A model generated the notes under the pieces. The model was not told where the DNA came from. It did not search any database and saw nothing but the letters and a program-made list of their open reading frames with translations. From Sphaerolaimus hirsutus (lineage: Eukaryota; Nematoda; Chromadorea; Monhysterida; Sphaerolaimidae), in contig OZ038453.1 of assembly GCA_964036195.1 (NCBI GenBank), positions 16,963,206 through 17,027,205 of the forward strand: DNA of 64,000 bases. The letters are read 5' to 3'. Each line of letters opens with the position of its first letter. Within the stretch, counting starts at the first letter, position 1. Of the stretch, positions 31,460 to 43,507 are shown piece after piece. The position numbers and the translations under genes were made by a program.

Positions 31460-32255
31460 GGTACCGTATCTCCTCGAAATACCCCCAGGGGGGTGTACAT
31501 GATATGGGTGCATGGCGTAGATCATTTCAGACGGGGGGTACTTCGAGGGGGGGGGGTGATTTTTTCATCAGCTTGCTTAGACCTGCGGCAGCAGGGATAT
31601 CTTGAATTTCGACCCTCTGAGTGGTTGGATAGATAGCAAATCGCTCCTCCGTAGGGATAGATAGCTGAAAATTTTTCTGGGGGGGGGGGGTTGTGGTGGT
31701 TCGATATAAATATAGGTTTTTTCGGGCATAGAAGGAAGAAAATGGAGAAAAATCGCTAAAAGTAGGTGTAAAATAGCTCAAAAACGGTATACAGTAGCAT
31801 TTAGTACTAAAAATAGCTGAAAATAGGCAAATAGGAACTATAACTATGATTTTGGAAGTGAAATCTATAAAAAGGTATGAAAAATAGCGATTTTGAGCGA
31901 AAATTTGGGTATAGTTTCTCAAAAAATCGCTCCAGATAGGTAGATAGCTGGGCGATTTGGGGGTGGGGGGGGGTTTAGGGGGTAGTAGCCCAAAATTTTG
32001 CCTCCGGGGTAGCCCCCCTGACCCCCCCCCCCCATTCGAGACCCCTGACCTGCGGTATTTCGAGAGGGGTTGAGTCAAGGGGGTATTTCGAGGAATTACG
32101 GCGGGTATTTAGAGTGGCACAACCCGACCGCTTTGAAAAATTGATGATTAGGGTTGTATTTACCTACACTGAAATTGAGGGGGGGTTTCGAGGGGGGTTA
32201 TAAATTTATAGTGTCCATTTTGAGGGGAGGGGGGATTTCGAGTTAATACGGTATG
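31460..32255. repeat. TACCGTATCTCC / CCCCTCGAAATA element with nested AGCTATCTATC element
   Basis: It starts TACCGTATCTCCTCGAAATA. GGGGGTATTTCGAGGAATTAC words at about 32080 and GATTTCGAGTTAATACGGTA at about 32235 mark one or two right ends. Nested from about 31600 to 31960 is an inverted copy of the AGCTATCTATC element of 10650-11000. Confidence 0.5.
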
Positions 32256-33411
32256 TCGTCGCAGTTTCTCATGTCCACATTTTGAATTGCGCGCGCACGA
32301 TTTCATCGTGACAATTAATATCAACACTGAAAATCCAATTTTATTTTAATCTAAAGTAAATATTTTTATTTTTCATACATTTTTATGAATGATCTGATAG
32401 ATTTCAGGTAGGTAAAAAAGCGGCGTGTTCTTAACATAAAGTGGATATTTATTCTATGCAATTGACTTTGATTGATTTCAGTGGTAAAACAATAGAATCG
32501 AGCTGTATAGAAACGAGCTGCGAACTGCAATGCATTTATTCCACTTTTAACTGTGTGTGTGTGTACTTTTATTAGTGCCAATGAGTGCTGTTCATTACTC
32601 GCGTATTTTACATACAATGTGATTATTTACATGGGCTTAATGTGAGGTCCAGTCCTAGAGTTTGTGATAAATAAAAATGCAAATACAACCGAGTCACACT
32701 TGACTGCTTGTTGCCTATTAATGCTGGCCAGAGTTGTTAAAATTACTCAACTTTTTCAGAGTACATATATTTATGTACCTATGTGTAAATTATATTTTTT
32801 ACTTGCCCGCCTAGTACAGAAAATGTTATGAGTAAACATGAGTAAAATACATTTTTCAAGCTAATGTAAAAGCAAACACTTTTTCATAGAATATGGAAAG
32901 GCATACACTTTTTCATGGAAAATGTAAAAGCAGGAACGTTTTAGATCTTTACACTGTAAGCACTTCTGTAGATATCATGTCACTGTATTCACTTCATATC
33001 ACCGTATTCAGTACTTTTTATGTCCCATACTGAAATTTCTGAAATACATTTAGTGTACTCAAGTATGCATAAGGATGAATTCAGGTACTTTTTAGAGGAA
33101 ACTTAAATGTATTTCATCGGTACTCAAGTATAGGTATGTATCTTTTGAGTAAATGTAAATACATTTTAAGAACTATAGAGCAGAAAAGGTGTAAATACAC
33201 CATAGCAGCATTCTAGCTATAGATACCCTACCATGTTTTTGTATTCTCTCTTTGGGTTGCCGGTTTGATTTCACGGCACTCGAGTCTTTGATATCACTAC
33301 GAGTAAAACTAAGTGTCCGAATATGAGTATCAGCAATAGCTGTCAACTGAAATGTGACTGCCAAAAAAATGGTGCAAAATTTTGCCATGTTAAAGCTGAT
33401 AAAAGCAGTTA

Positions 33412-33606
33412 CCGTATTTCTTCTTATAGAACTGCATACCTCAAGTAGAACGGCACCTCCAGTAGAACGGCAGGTTTTGGCACGTTTTTGCGCTGACGAA
33501 AACAACAGAACGGCAGCGTCCAATAAAATGGCACCTACAATAGAACGGCAGGTAAAAAGTTGATGAAAAAATAGAACGGCGCTCTTCTAGTAGAAGAAAT
33601 ACAGTA
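33412..33606. repeat. TACCGTATTTCTTC / AGAACGGCAC element
   Basis: Words GTAGAACGGCACCTCCAGTA between TACCGTATTTCTTCTTATAG and TAGAAGAAATACAGTA. Relatives are at 34793-34920, 38489-38884, 40166-40606 and 54655-54783. Confidence 0.7.
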
Positions 33607-34447
33607 ATGCATTTCTCTTGGATGAAATATTTACATAAAATATGCGATTGTGACTAGTGTTTGAGAGTGTGTGGTGGTGTCAAATGTAGTGCGTGTGAAT
33701 AAGTAATGCTTTCATGTTGTCCTCCGGATTCTAGATGTATTTATTCACTTTAATCGTGTCGTGTCCCACTTGCGCTTTCAAATGTCGTTGAAACCATGCG
33801 TTGTGCATTTGTACATTTATTTTGTTTATTCATTCCCCTTTGGTTATTTGAGGACACCACTCCAAGCGCTATTTTTATGTATTGCCCGACACAGTTTTTT
33901 TATCACGGGTCGATTTCCTGTCATCGCTAATGTTTTTTTCATTTGGAGAATTCCACTCGGGCTGGGCTAGGAATGGAAAAACGTTTTTTAAACGACCTCT
34001 TTTCAAAAAACAAACAAACTTTTTTATAAAACCAAGTTTTTCAAAAGTTCCCAAATATGATATGGGTGAACATATACAGGTATTTATGTCAGACAACTGG
34101 CAGTACTTTCTGATTATGCATATAGCCAAATGGTTGTTTTTAAACCACGTTTTTTAAACTTTTGAAAAAAACCCTGGCCATCCCTAGGTTGACAGTGTGC
34201 CCGGTATAATTGAAATTTGGCGTGGCCCCGGCTTTTGTGTTTTGGTCCTGTTCTGTTTGTAGTTAAAATAACCACAAATGCACCGTTGTTGTGTGAGGCG
34301 CCACAAGTTGACAACGTTTTACCGACTACAGCAGACATTTTACGTGCAAGTTTCTTGACTGATAATCGCTGACAATCCAATAATCTTGTGAATGCTACAA
34401 TTTTTTTGGTTGTGTTTTGAGATCACTTCCCATTTTAGTAAGGCGCT

Positions 34448-34604
34448 AAAAACATTAGTTGACAACCGAAATTGTCAAAGCTAATAAATGTGTTTTAAAC
34501 ACGTTTGAACTGATGGAGAAAAATAATTCATTATGGTAAACTTAAACGTGTTTAAAAAATTATCAGTTTTGGAGATTTCGGTCGTCAGCTATTGTGCGTG
34601 GGCA
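34448..34604. repeat. AGTTGACAACCGAAATT palindromic element
   Basis: TAGTTGACAACCGAAATTGTC at the left against GAGATTTCGGTCGTCAGCTA at the right, with TTTAAACACGTTTGAAC inside. Member of the CACACTAGTTGAC group. Confidence 0.55.
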
Positions 34605-35058
34605 CTTTTCATCATCAAGAGCATATCCATTTTTTTAAATTTGAATAGTTTTTTGTAAGTTTTTTTGTGATGGATACAGAACTTCTTTCATAGTAATGAG
34701 CAGGGATTTATTAGGGATAAAATGTTTTATCATGAGTCGAACACTCGAAAACACACAGACACTGCGCCATGGAATTTTTCATAACATAATACCGTATTTC
34801 TCCTAATAAAACGACACACATCCAATAGAGGGCACCTCCAATAGAACGGCAGGTTTTGGCAATTTTGTTCACCCACATAAAAACTAGTAGAGCGGTCTTT
34901 TATTAGAGGAAATACGGTAATGCAAAATATTCAAACTGGGGTAAAGTCTAGGCGCATTCAAATTCACCGTTTCTGTTCCTTTTGGACGATAAAAATCAAA
35001 AAGCAACTCCCATGGTTTTAGTTCAAGCTAATGACTTTCGCTCGCACTGTGAACGGTG

Positions 35059-35826
35059 CAGAGTTGCAAAAGTGTATTTACACTTACCCGAAATACCCGG
35101 GTAAATGGGTATTTATATTTACACTTACAATTACACTTTCATAAAATACCCATACACTTTTTTTACACTTTCCTGAGCAAAATACCCGGGTACAGAAAGT
35201 GTATTTTTTTCTTTCAGATGGCCCTGTTTTATGCTTTTGAGAAAGCATAAAATAGGGTCATGTACAAAAGATAACTGCACACTGCACACATGCAGCTATG
35301 CATTGAATGTAGAAAATAAGGCAAATGTACAAACTAGCGTTTGAACTCCAACCTTTGATCAGTACTCATGGTATTCTACAGTTTCATCATACTTTTGTAA
35401 AAAGAACAAGATCAATGGAAATTCACCAGCTGGACACAAAGTCAACTGGCTTTTGCATTGACATTTGCTGTATGTTCATTCTTGCATTTAAACAGTGTGT
35501 ATCGCATTGCTTAATCAGTAAACTATGAACACTGAAAAAGTGCCATTATTAGGGAACTTCATACCACTACAGTATTTGTTACAGTCTGCAACGTTTCATA
35601 AAAGGTAGTAAAATGTGAAATAATGCATGAAAATGACAAATAAATTGATCTAAAGGTGAAAACAGTGGTGTTTTCTAATGCTCAACAGTGAGAGCTCTTT
35701 CTAAAAAAAAATTTTACACTTACACTTTTTTTACACTTTCCTAGGTATTTTTAAAATACCTTAATCTTTTTGTATCCATACTCAAAACTTACACTTTCCA
35801 AAAATACCGGTATTTTAACAACTCTG
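35059..35826 (+). mobile_element. CAGAGTTGC hAT-like element, 768 bp, 8-bp duplication
   Basis: The element starts CAGAGTTGCAAAAGTG and ends TTTTAACAACTCTG, flanked by GAACGGTG (35051-35058 and 35827-35834). The ends consist of GTGTATTTACACTTACCCG words. The unique centre (35230-35700) is shared, inverted, with 59234-60025. Confidence 0.87.
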
Positions 35827-35911
35827 GAACGGTGTCATAAAGGGCGCGATCACTACGCGCAATGCCTTTTTTAAATTATCAGCTCGCATGGAATGGAACT
35901 TTGCTATTTAC

Positions 35912-36205
35912 TGTATTTCCTCGAAATGCCCCCTGGGGGGTTTATTATTTCGCCAGAAATTTATGAGAATATTCATAGTACCCAAAAATAGGCTTTTAAA
36001 TACCCAAAAACGTAATAAATGTGAGAAAACAATAGAAAATACATAATGTACATTGCATATTTACATGATTTATTACATATCATTCAAGACTGGAAGTGTT
36101 TCGGGCGCGGGGGGGGGGTCATTATTTCCTCAGCTCTCCCAGACATGGAATATTTCGAGTGGGGGTGTATTAAAGGGGGTTATAATTCGAGGCAATACGG
36201 TAGCA
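35912..36205. repeat. GTATTTCCTCGAAATGCCCCC palindromic element
   Basis: TGTATTTCCTCGAAATGCCC at the left and GGTTATAATTCGAGGCAATA with CGGTA at the right. TACCGTA group. Confidence 0.6.
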
Positions 36206-36907
36206 TGTGTTCATGCGTACGTCTGTTTTTAAAAATCTTTGAGTATTTAGTCAGATGGACTTTTCAGCCGGACCATGTACCTCAAGTTAAATTGTCAATA
36301 AAAATGAAAAAATTTTTTTCGTACTTTTGATATTTTGATGTCAATTGACAAATTTGCATATCATTTCACATTGCATTTGACACATTACTTCACACTTTAC
36401 AGGCTGCAAGATATTCAAATGAAGAGATTCCTGTCAAGTTGACAAAAAACTTCCCATCGTGACAAGTCTGCGCTGTCCCATTAGTGTTCTGGCAAAAGCC
36501 CTTCCCTAATGCATTTCGCAGGCTTGTTTTAACCGCATCCACTGATCTCTTTTTCATGGACCACCACTTTCATTCTACTCTAAATATTTCCTATGATGCG
36601 TTTTTGCAGTTTTCCGCTTTAAGGGCGCCGTTTGAAAAGTACGACTAAATATTATGGAAATTGGATATATAGAGAGGGAATGTGGAAAATGCGTTTTTGT
36701 GTGTTTTGGGTTTTACAGTAGGCTTAGATTGCGGCTTAATTTTTTCAGTGACATTTTTGCGGCGATATCGTCACTGTATTCCGTTTTGGTTTTTGTACAC
36801 GGGTAGTTACACTTCGCATGTAACTTGTGCTGCGCTTAGATATATTTGATGCATTTAGGTACAACATTTATGCGATAACATGACAAATATCACCTCACAT
36901 TTACACT

Positions 36908-37157
36908 TACCGTATTTCCTCTAAATACCCCCCCCCCCTCAAAATGGGCACTATGTATTTGTGGTCCGGGAAATGCATAACAGACGTTCAAAACACTTAC
37001 TGTGTTACGTTAGAACATCGTTTGTAACATCTACATCCTTATATAAGGCTGTAAAAACTTATAAATGGTGGTTATTGTTGCATTTTTCACGTTTTTCTCT
37101 CAAAATTTTCACTCTGAAAAAATAAACGCCCTGGGGGTAATTCGAGGAAATACGGTA
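36908..37157. repeat. TACCGTATTTCCTC palindromic element
   Basis: TACCGTATTTCCTCTAAATA at the left and TAATTCGAGGAAATACGGTA at the right. The interior resembles 24285-24680 and 56276-56730 (TTATAAATGGTGGTTATTGT word). Confidence 0.7.
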
Positions 37158-38488
37158 TACACATTCTTCATGACTTTACGAGTGCACTGGTATTTATCAA
37201 CACGAAAGTGAGGCGACTGAAAGTTGGACAAACTGGATAATTACAAATCTATTTATTTTATTGGCTTTCCCTTTCTCTTACTTCTAAGCTATGGGCAACG
37301 ATGGAAAAAACACAGAAATTGAACACAGAAACTCATTGAGTTTCTGTGTTTTTGTTTTACACAGAAACACGGAAACTCATAAATTTTGAAAAACTCAAAA
37401 CTCAAATGAGTTTTTTTTTGGAGAACACAGAAACACAGAAACACGGAAACACAGAAAAGTTTTTTGAGTTTTTGTGTTTTTTTCAGCGAAGTGGTTGAAT
37501 GCACATTAATTCAGTTAAACTAAACAAGATAAGATAAGCATCTATAGTATGTAAATATGTACATAATGTATTCATATTTTATAATGGTACAAAAAAGAAA
37601 TTCAAGATGGCATGCACATCCCATGGTGGATTTGACAAGTTAAGTTTCGACATTTAAGTATACCTTATTACCTTGAATAAACCCCCCTTGAATTAACTCC
37701 CCTCAATATGGACTGGTGAAATAATAAGTCCCGCCCCCCTCGAAATACCCCCCTCCGGGATGATGTACATCATGTATCCAATGTACATGATGTATTTATT
37801 ACTGCTTATTTGCATCGCAGCTACACATAGACTGTACCAGGTTGTGTAGCTGACTATATGTTTATTTCAAATATATCCTGTTTGTACGCATTTATAACCT
37901 GTTTTGGGTATGTAAATGCCTACTATTTTCTATGATCCTTACAAAACTTTCGGACAAAATAATAATGCCCATGGGGGTATTTCAAGGTAATATGGTAGTT
38001 GTAGTTCAAATCAATTCCGTAGTCTTCCATACAGTGCACATCCATTGAAGAATTTTGGAGTACTGCATAAATAGTCGTTTCTGGGCATTTTGTTGCTGAT
38101 GTTGCGATGTTGATGTCCTCATTGTGGAACTTTTAAAGGACTTTTTTGACACTTGAATGAATACACAAATGTTATGTGGGGTTCAAACATGTGCCAAACC
38201 AATATTTTATAAGAAAACCACTGTTTCCAGATCGAAATGCTGTAAATCAAAATTTTTTGGGGGAAAACTCGAATTTTTTGGAAAAAAACTCGAGTTTTTT
38301 AGAAAAAAACTCAAAAAACTTGAGTTTTTACAAAAAAACACAGAAATAAAAACAGAGTTACTCAAGTTTTTTTCAAGAAAAAAACTCAAAACACATGTAT
38401 TCATTTTTGAAAAACTCAAAACACAGAAAGTGTTTTTTTTTGGAGAACTTACCCATCGTTGGCTATGGGTGGTACTTCGGTCACGTAT

Positions 38489-38884
38489 ACCGTATTTCTT
38501 CTAATAAACTAGCACCGTTCTAGTTTTTCATCAACTTTTTTACCCTGCCGTTCTATTGGAGGCTGCCGTTCTAATCTCTTTTCACACATTTTTCACTTGA
38601 TTGAACATTGTTGTATTTTTAATCAAACTTCAGCAACATTTGAATATCGGCGGAACATCAATTTGAAACTTACCTAATGTCAATATTTAATGCTTTGGAC
38701 GTTGTTACCATCAATTTTTATGTTTGTAGTCCACCGTAATTTTCGCGTGTCGTTCTACTTGAGATTGCCATTCACTTGGACCATTCTACTTATTTCGTGA
38801 GTGGAAAAGCGTGTCAAAACCTGCCGTTCCATTGGAGGTGCCCTTCTATTGGAGGTATGCCGTTCTATTAGGAGAAATACGGTA
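38489..38884. repeat. TACCGTATTTCTTCTAATA / CCGTTCTATTGGAGG element
   Basis: The inverted ends TACCGTATTTCTTCTAATAA and TTAGGAGAAATACGGTA enclose CCGTTCTATTGGAGGTATGC words and a diverged unique centre. Same family as 40166-40606. Confidence 0.72.
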
Positions 38885-39284
38885 TTTACATTTTTTGGCT
38901 CCATGCTACCAAACTTCTGAATGACAGTCAAAGTAAACACAGCCAAACTTTTTTACAATCCTTTGAGAATTGTCTTTGAAAGGTTTTTGAAGAGTGCACA
39001 AAAAAGCTTCTGGACGCAAGCAAATTCAATAAGAACGCCCGTTTTCGATCAATTTATTTCGTTTATCCCTGGGTCCTTACGCCGGTCTTATATGCGCCTT
39101 ATGTTTTGCCCAATTAAATCTACCCCCTGTCCCGCTTGACATTTTAGGACAGTCTGCAGTCAACCAGTGTGTCTATTTATGTCACGTCGACTAAACTTTG
39201 TGTAAATTAGTCGTTTGTTTTGCAGCATCGTTTTTCTACTGGCAGGGCATTTTGTGGTCCACTTGGGACCTGCAGTTTTCCATT

Positions 39285-39538
39285 TATACTCGGCGGACCG
39301 CATGCTATGCATTTTTCTGAAGGAAACACTCCATCATGACGTCATCATCATCAGAAATAATTCCGGCAAAAAAAAAAGAATTCGGGGAAAAACATTCCTT
39401 GTTTGTGCACGACTCCGCCTTTTTATTTTTTTAAATATTTTTCTTTTTGTGAAAGTACATACATAAGTATCCAGCTCTCGTGTTAACGACCAAGACATAA
39501 ATAATTTTGGGTGCATACTTTGCTGGCCGCAGAGTATA
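39285..39538. mobile_element. TATACTCGGCGGACCGCA MITE, copy 1
   Basis: TATACTCGGCGGACCGCATG at the left and GGCCGCAGAGTATA at the right. It contains AAACACTCCATCATGACGTC and TTTTTTAAATATTTTTC shared with 49473-49734. Confidence 0.78.
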
Positions 39539-39922
39539 CCTAGGTTGAAATAATTCCATTTAGATCATCTGTGCCAATAATTACTTTTTATCTAAATTGT
39601 CATGCATTTGATTTAAATCCAAATATAGCATCGTTTTGTGCACTTCGGTAATGCGAAATTGAATATCCAATGTTTCATTTACAAAAAAAATTCAATCAAG
39701 GGTTGGCTTTAGCTAATAGATATGTTAATTGTACTAACATTGCAATGGAATCTATTGCCTTTTTACATTTTTGTTCCAAACTTCCATACACTCAAACACT
39801 TTATGGAATTGTGGATATAAATTTTTTTTAAATGAAATGTGTTTTTTACATTTTTTTCTTACCTAAATATGTTAACAACATGATATGGTGTTTGGGACCA
39901 AAGGCGACCCAGCAGCCGTGGC

Positions 39923-40073
39923 GTAGTGATGTAAAAAGCGCCAGGATGTTGGCGCGAAGCGTCAAAAGCGCCAAACGTCAGAAACGCCATGGCGCTTTTC
40001 CGATGGCGCCAATTTGCCTTTTTGCTTTGGCGCCAGCGCCAGGACCCAACGCCATGGCGCTTCTACATCACTA
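39923..40073. mobile_element. TAGTGATGTAAAAAGCGCC element
   Basis: TAGTGATGTAAAAAGCGCC at the left, GGCGCTTCTACATCACTA at the right. Flanks GCCGTGGC and GCCGTGGG match at seven of eight positions. The interior is CATGGCGC-type palindromic words. Confidence 0.72.
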
Positions 40074-40165
40074 GCCGTGGGTTATCAATTTGCTTCATTC
40101 AGTTTCTAAGGAATTACCAATACTCGCTCAACCGTATAACATAAATACACCTGGAAGAAAGTGCA

Positions 40166-40606
40166 TACCGTATTCATTCTAATAGGAGAGCGCAGTCCTA
40201 TTTTTTCATCAGGTCTTTTACCTGCCGTTTTATCGGAGGTGCCTTTCTATTGGTTAGCTGTCATTGTATTTCTTCCACCAATCCTGTTCACGGATTTTTC
40301 GTCTGGACATTTTAAGACAACGTATTAGTATCAGATCAGCGCATCAATTCAAACATAACCAAATATAAAAACAACGCCTTAATTATACCAGTTCTGAACA
40401 CCTTAGATGTTCTCACCACCAATTTTCAAATATTTGTGTGTTTTGGCACTCTTCCAGCGTAATTTCTACCTGTCCTTCTATTGGAGGTGCCGTTCTTTTG
40501 GACGCTGCCGTTCTACTTTTATTGTGACTGAAAGTGCCAAAACCTGCCATTCTATTGGAGGTGCCGTTCTATTGGAGGTATGCCGTTCTATTAAAAGAAA
40601 TACGGT
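40166..40606. repeat. TACCGTATTC / CCGTTCTATTGG element, second copy
   Basis: Starts ATACCGTATTCATTCTAATA and ends TTCTATTAAAAGAAATACGG TA, with GCCGTTCTATTGGAGGT words on both sides of a unique centre. Confidence 0.68.
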
Positions 40607-40695
40607 ATATGGGGGCGTACATATGTATGTCTGCAAACACGGGTATAAAATTCGGCATCAACCTGTTTATTAAAATATTTTTTATTTGAAGTTCC

Positions 40696-40907
40696 CATTG
40701 GCCCTACACATCAGTTTTCTACAGAAATTTCGTTAAATTTGGTCAACTCATAAATCAGCTTTGAACGCGTTTGAGTTTACCAGAATGAGGTGTCTGTCAA
40801 GTTCACTACTCTTGATAAATATTTAAACAACTCATTTCGGTAAACTCAAATGATATTCAAACTGATTTGTGATTTTTCAAAATCTCGGCAGAAAACCAGT
40901 GTGTGTA
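40696..40907. repeat. CACATCAGTTTTC palindromic MITE
   Basis: GGCCCTACACATCAGTTTTC at the left and GAAAACCAGTGTGTGTAGGC at the right. The inner arms carry AAATCAGCTTTGAACGCGTT and its inverse. Very like 58584-58797. Confidence 0.7.
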
Positions 40908-41084
40908 GGCATAGGCAATAGGATGTTTTGCAGACAACCTCAATTGTACTTAAAAATGTCGAAGCTTCAAATCTGTTCAGGGCTTGTTTTGCACTTTTGC
41001 ACGAATGTGGTAATTACGTGTGACTTTGATTTTCCCAGGAATGATGTAATTTATGACTGACGAAGTAGAACTAATAATGATTAC

Positions 41085-42015
41085 CGCAATTGCTCGAATA
41101 AGACCCCCTCGAATAACCCCCCTTGAATAACTCCCCCCTTGAATAACTCCCCCCCCCCTGTTGGCGAGTTGAGGTAAAAATCACTCCCCCTCATCGAATA
41201 ACTCCCCCCTCATGAATAACCCCCCCTCTGGATGAAAACGATACAAACAAAAATACAAAAGAATATTAGCCTACAGCAGCGACAACAGATACATGATGTG
41301 TATTCAGTGTATACCATAGTTGTTAAAACGTATTTACGTTTACTCGATAATTACGTATACTCGAGTACTGCGTAAATACGTTTACGTTTCCTCGCGAAAA
41401 AAAATACCGGGACTCACTTACTCGCGTACTTTTTTAAAGTACGCGAGTACAGAAAACGTATTTTTAGGGGTGCGGGTGATTAAGTGTCATTTTTCCAAAC
41501 AGAAAGTGATAAACATAAGACATTTACCTACGAAATACTTATCAGGAAAGAAAAACACATCTTTGATGTAAACCAGAGTCAAAATTGAAGAAAAAAAATA
41601 CTGATATTTTTGTGAGCCACAGTACTAATTTTTACGTTTTCTGTGAGAAAAAAATACCCGTTTTCACGTTTGCCCCAGAAAAAATCTCGTGTTTTACGTT
41701 TTCTCTGAAAAGAAGTATTTTACTCACGTTTTACGCAAAGTACTTGACGTTTTCTGTACTCAGGTGTGAGTAAACGAAAAATCCTTGTCGTTTACGTTTA
41801 CTTTTAAAAAAGTTCAGTACTTTTAACAACTCTGGTGTCTGGTGTATACACATCTTTTTGTTGTTGTTGTACAGTTAAGTACTTGAATTGCATGAGTTTA
41901 CATGCTTCTCCATACAATGAATTAAGTCCAAGCTTTCTGAGGAAAAATTAACTCCCCCTCGAATAACTCCGCCCTTGAATAACTCCCCTGGGGTCTTATT
42001 CGAGGATTAAGGGTA
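41085..42015. repeat. CTCGAATAAGACCCCC element enclosing a CATAGTTGTT element
   Basis: CTCGAATAAGACCCCCTCGA words at the left and GGGGTCTTATTCGAGGATTA at the right. Between them, 41316-41832 starts CATAGTTGTTAAAACG and ends TTAACAACTCTG; GTGTATAC precedes it, and GTGTATAC recurs seven bases after its end. Confidence 0.62.
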
Positions 42016-42164
42016 CGTTTTTCTAAGAGCATATTGACCTTTTATGTAAATATTTACAAGCATATTAGCACAAATATTTATTTGTTGGGCAATATGGCGC
42101 AAATTTGATTAGCCCCACACTTTTTCGGGAAGTCCAATGAGGTGATTTAAGCACCGGTGCCCGA

Positions 42165-42322
42165 CTGGGGCAGTCCCAGACCCGGTAAAATATCAAATGT
42201 CGTGCAAAGTGTCAAATATCATGCGAAAGTCCCTGTAATGCACGTAAATACGTTTGCCATTTTACAGGGGATTTTACATGACATTTTATAGGGCATTTTA
42301 CAGGGTCTGGAACTCGCACCAG
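42165..42322. repeat. Introner-family palindrome, copy 3
   Basis: CTGGGGCAGTCCCAGACCCG at the left and GGGTCTGGAACTCGCACCAG at the right. The arms are GTAAAATATCAAATGTCGTG words. The right end is CAG rather than CTG, so the flanking triplet is not repeated here. Confidence 0.65.
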
Positions 42323-42648
42323 GATATGGCTGTGGGTTGTCGAGCTGTGGGAAAAGTCACATCGGGTCAATTAAACCTGCTCGACACTAACTCAGACAAA
42401 CAGCAAGCAAGTAGCTTACATGCATGCGTAGTTCGCACTCGTAATCACGCATAGAAATGCTATTTTCAGACCGGAAATGAGTACTTTATTTGTGCAATCG
42501 TTCAAGCGTGTTGGTTCACAATTGGATTGGATACTTTGAAAGTATTTTACGTGGTAAATCGCGTAGAACTTTTTGCCACTTACAATTCATTTCATTGCAC
42601 TGCGTATTGTAAACATCCGGCATTTTTTTCAGTGTTACCTAAATAAAT

Positions 42649-43277
42649 ACCCTAAATCCTCGAATAAGACCCCAGGGGAGTTATTTTTTCAACAGATTTT
42701 TTTGAGGGGGACTTATTCGAGGTTGAGTTATTTTTTCCTCAGAAAACTTCGACTCAAATCATTGCTGATGCAGTCTGTCAACTCATGTTATTCAGGTATT
42801 CAACTGTACACAACAACAAAAATATGTGTATACACTGCATACACATCATGTAAATATTTATCTGGTGCCAGTTCCGCAAAATGAAAAGTGAGAAGTGAAA
42901 TGGCAAAGGCGAAGTAAAAGCGCAAAGGCGAAGTGAAATGGAAAGTGAATTGGCAAGTGAAATGGCAAAAGCGAAGAGAAATTACCTTTTCTTTTTCTTG
43001 TTTTACTTCGCTTTTGCCAATTCACTCGCCGTTTCACTTCGCCTTTGCGCTTTTACTTCGCCTTTGTCATTTTACTTCTCACTTCTCATTTTGCGGAACT
43101 GGCCCCTGCTGTCGCTGCCGTTGGCTAATATTCTTATGTATTTTGTATTATATTCTTTCATACACATGGGGAGTTATTCAGGAGGGGGAGTTATTCAAGA
43201 AGCAGGAATAATTTTTTCCTCACCTCGCCAACAGGGGGAAGTTATTCGAGGGGGGTCTTATTCGAGGATTTGCGGTA
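42649..43277. repeat. CTCGAATAAGACCCC element with nested GGTGCCAGTTCCGC palindrome
   Basis: Outer words CTCGAATAAGACCCCAGGGG and GGGGGGTCTTATTCGAGGAT. Nested at 42862-43108, CTG|GTGCCAGTTCCGCAAAATG to TTTTGCGGAACTGGCCC|CTG, with GAAGTGAAATGGCAAAAGCG words in both arms and a repeated CTG flank. Confidence 0.7.
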
Positions 43278-43507
43278 TGTAAATATTTCAACCGACAGTC
43301 CGAATTTACAACAAATTTTAGCCATTTCTCCAAACTGAATTCAAGCGCTTGTTTAAAGGTATATTTAAGAATTCTGATCAAAAAGCTGTTCCTGTTTTCA
43401 GGCCATAGTTTACGTGCCGTTTTCGATCTTTGCTTTTACTTTTATTGGCCACTCTATCAATGCCATGCAATATTGGCGCTTGCCACAATCAGCAAAGGGT
43501 GAATCCA

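Noticed and set aside
31527..32078. 183-codon open frame on the minus strand
   Set aside because: It runs through C-run words and the AGCTATCTATC and CTCGAAATA repeats; composition, not coding, keeps it open.
41316..41832. Exact 8-bp duplication for this CATAGTTGTT element
   Set aside because: GTGTATAC precedes it but recurs only seven bases after the expected right end, so the border is not clean enough to claim.
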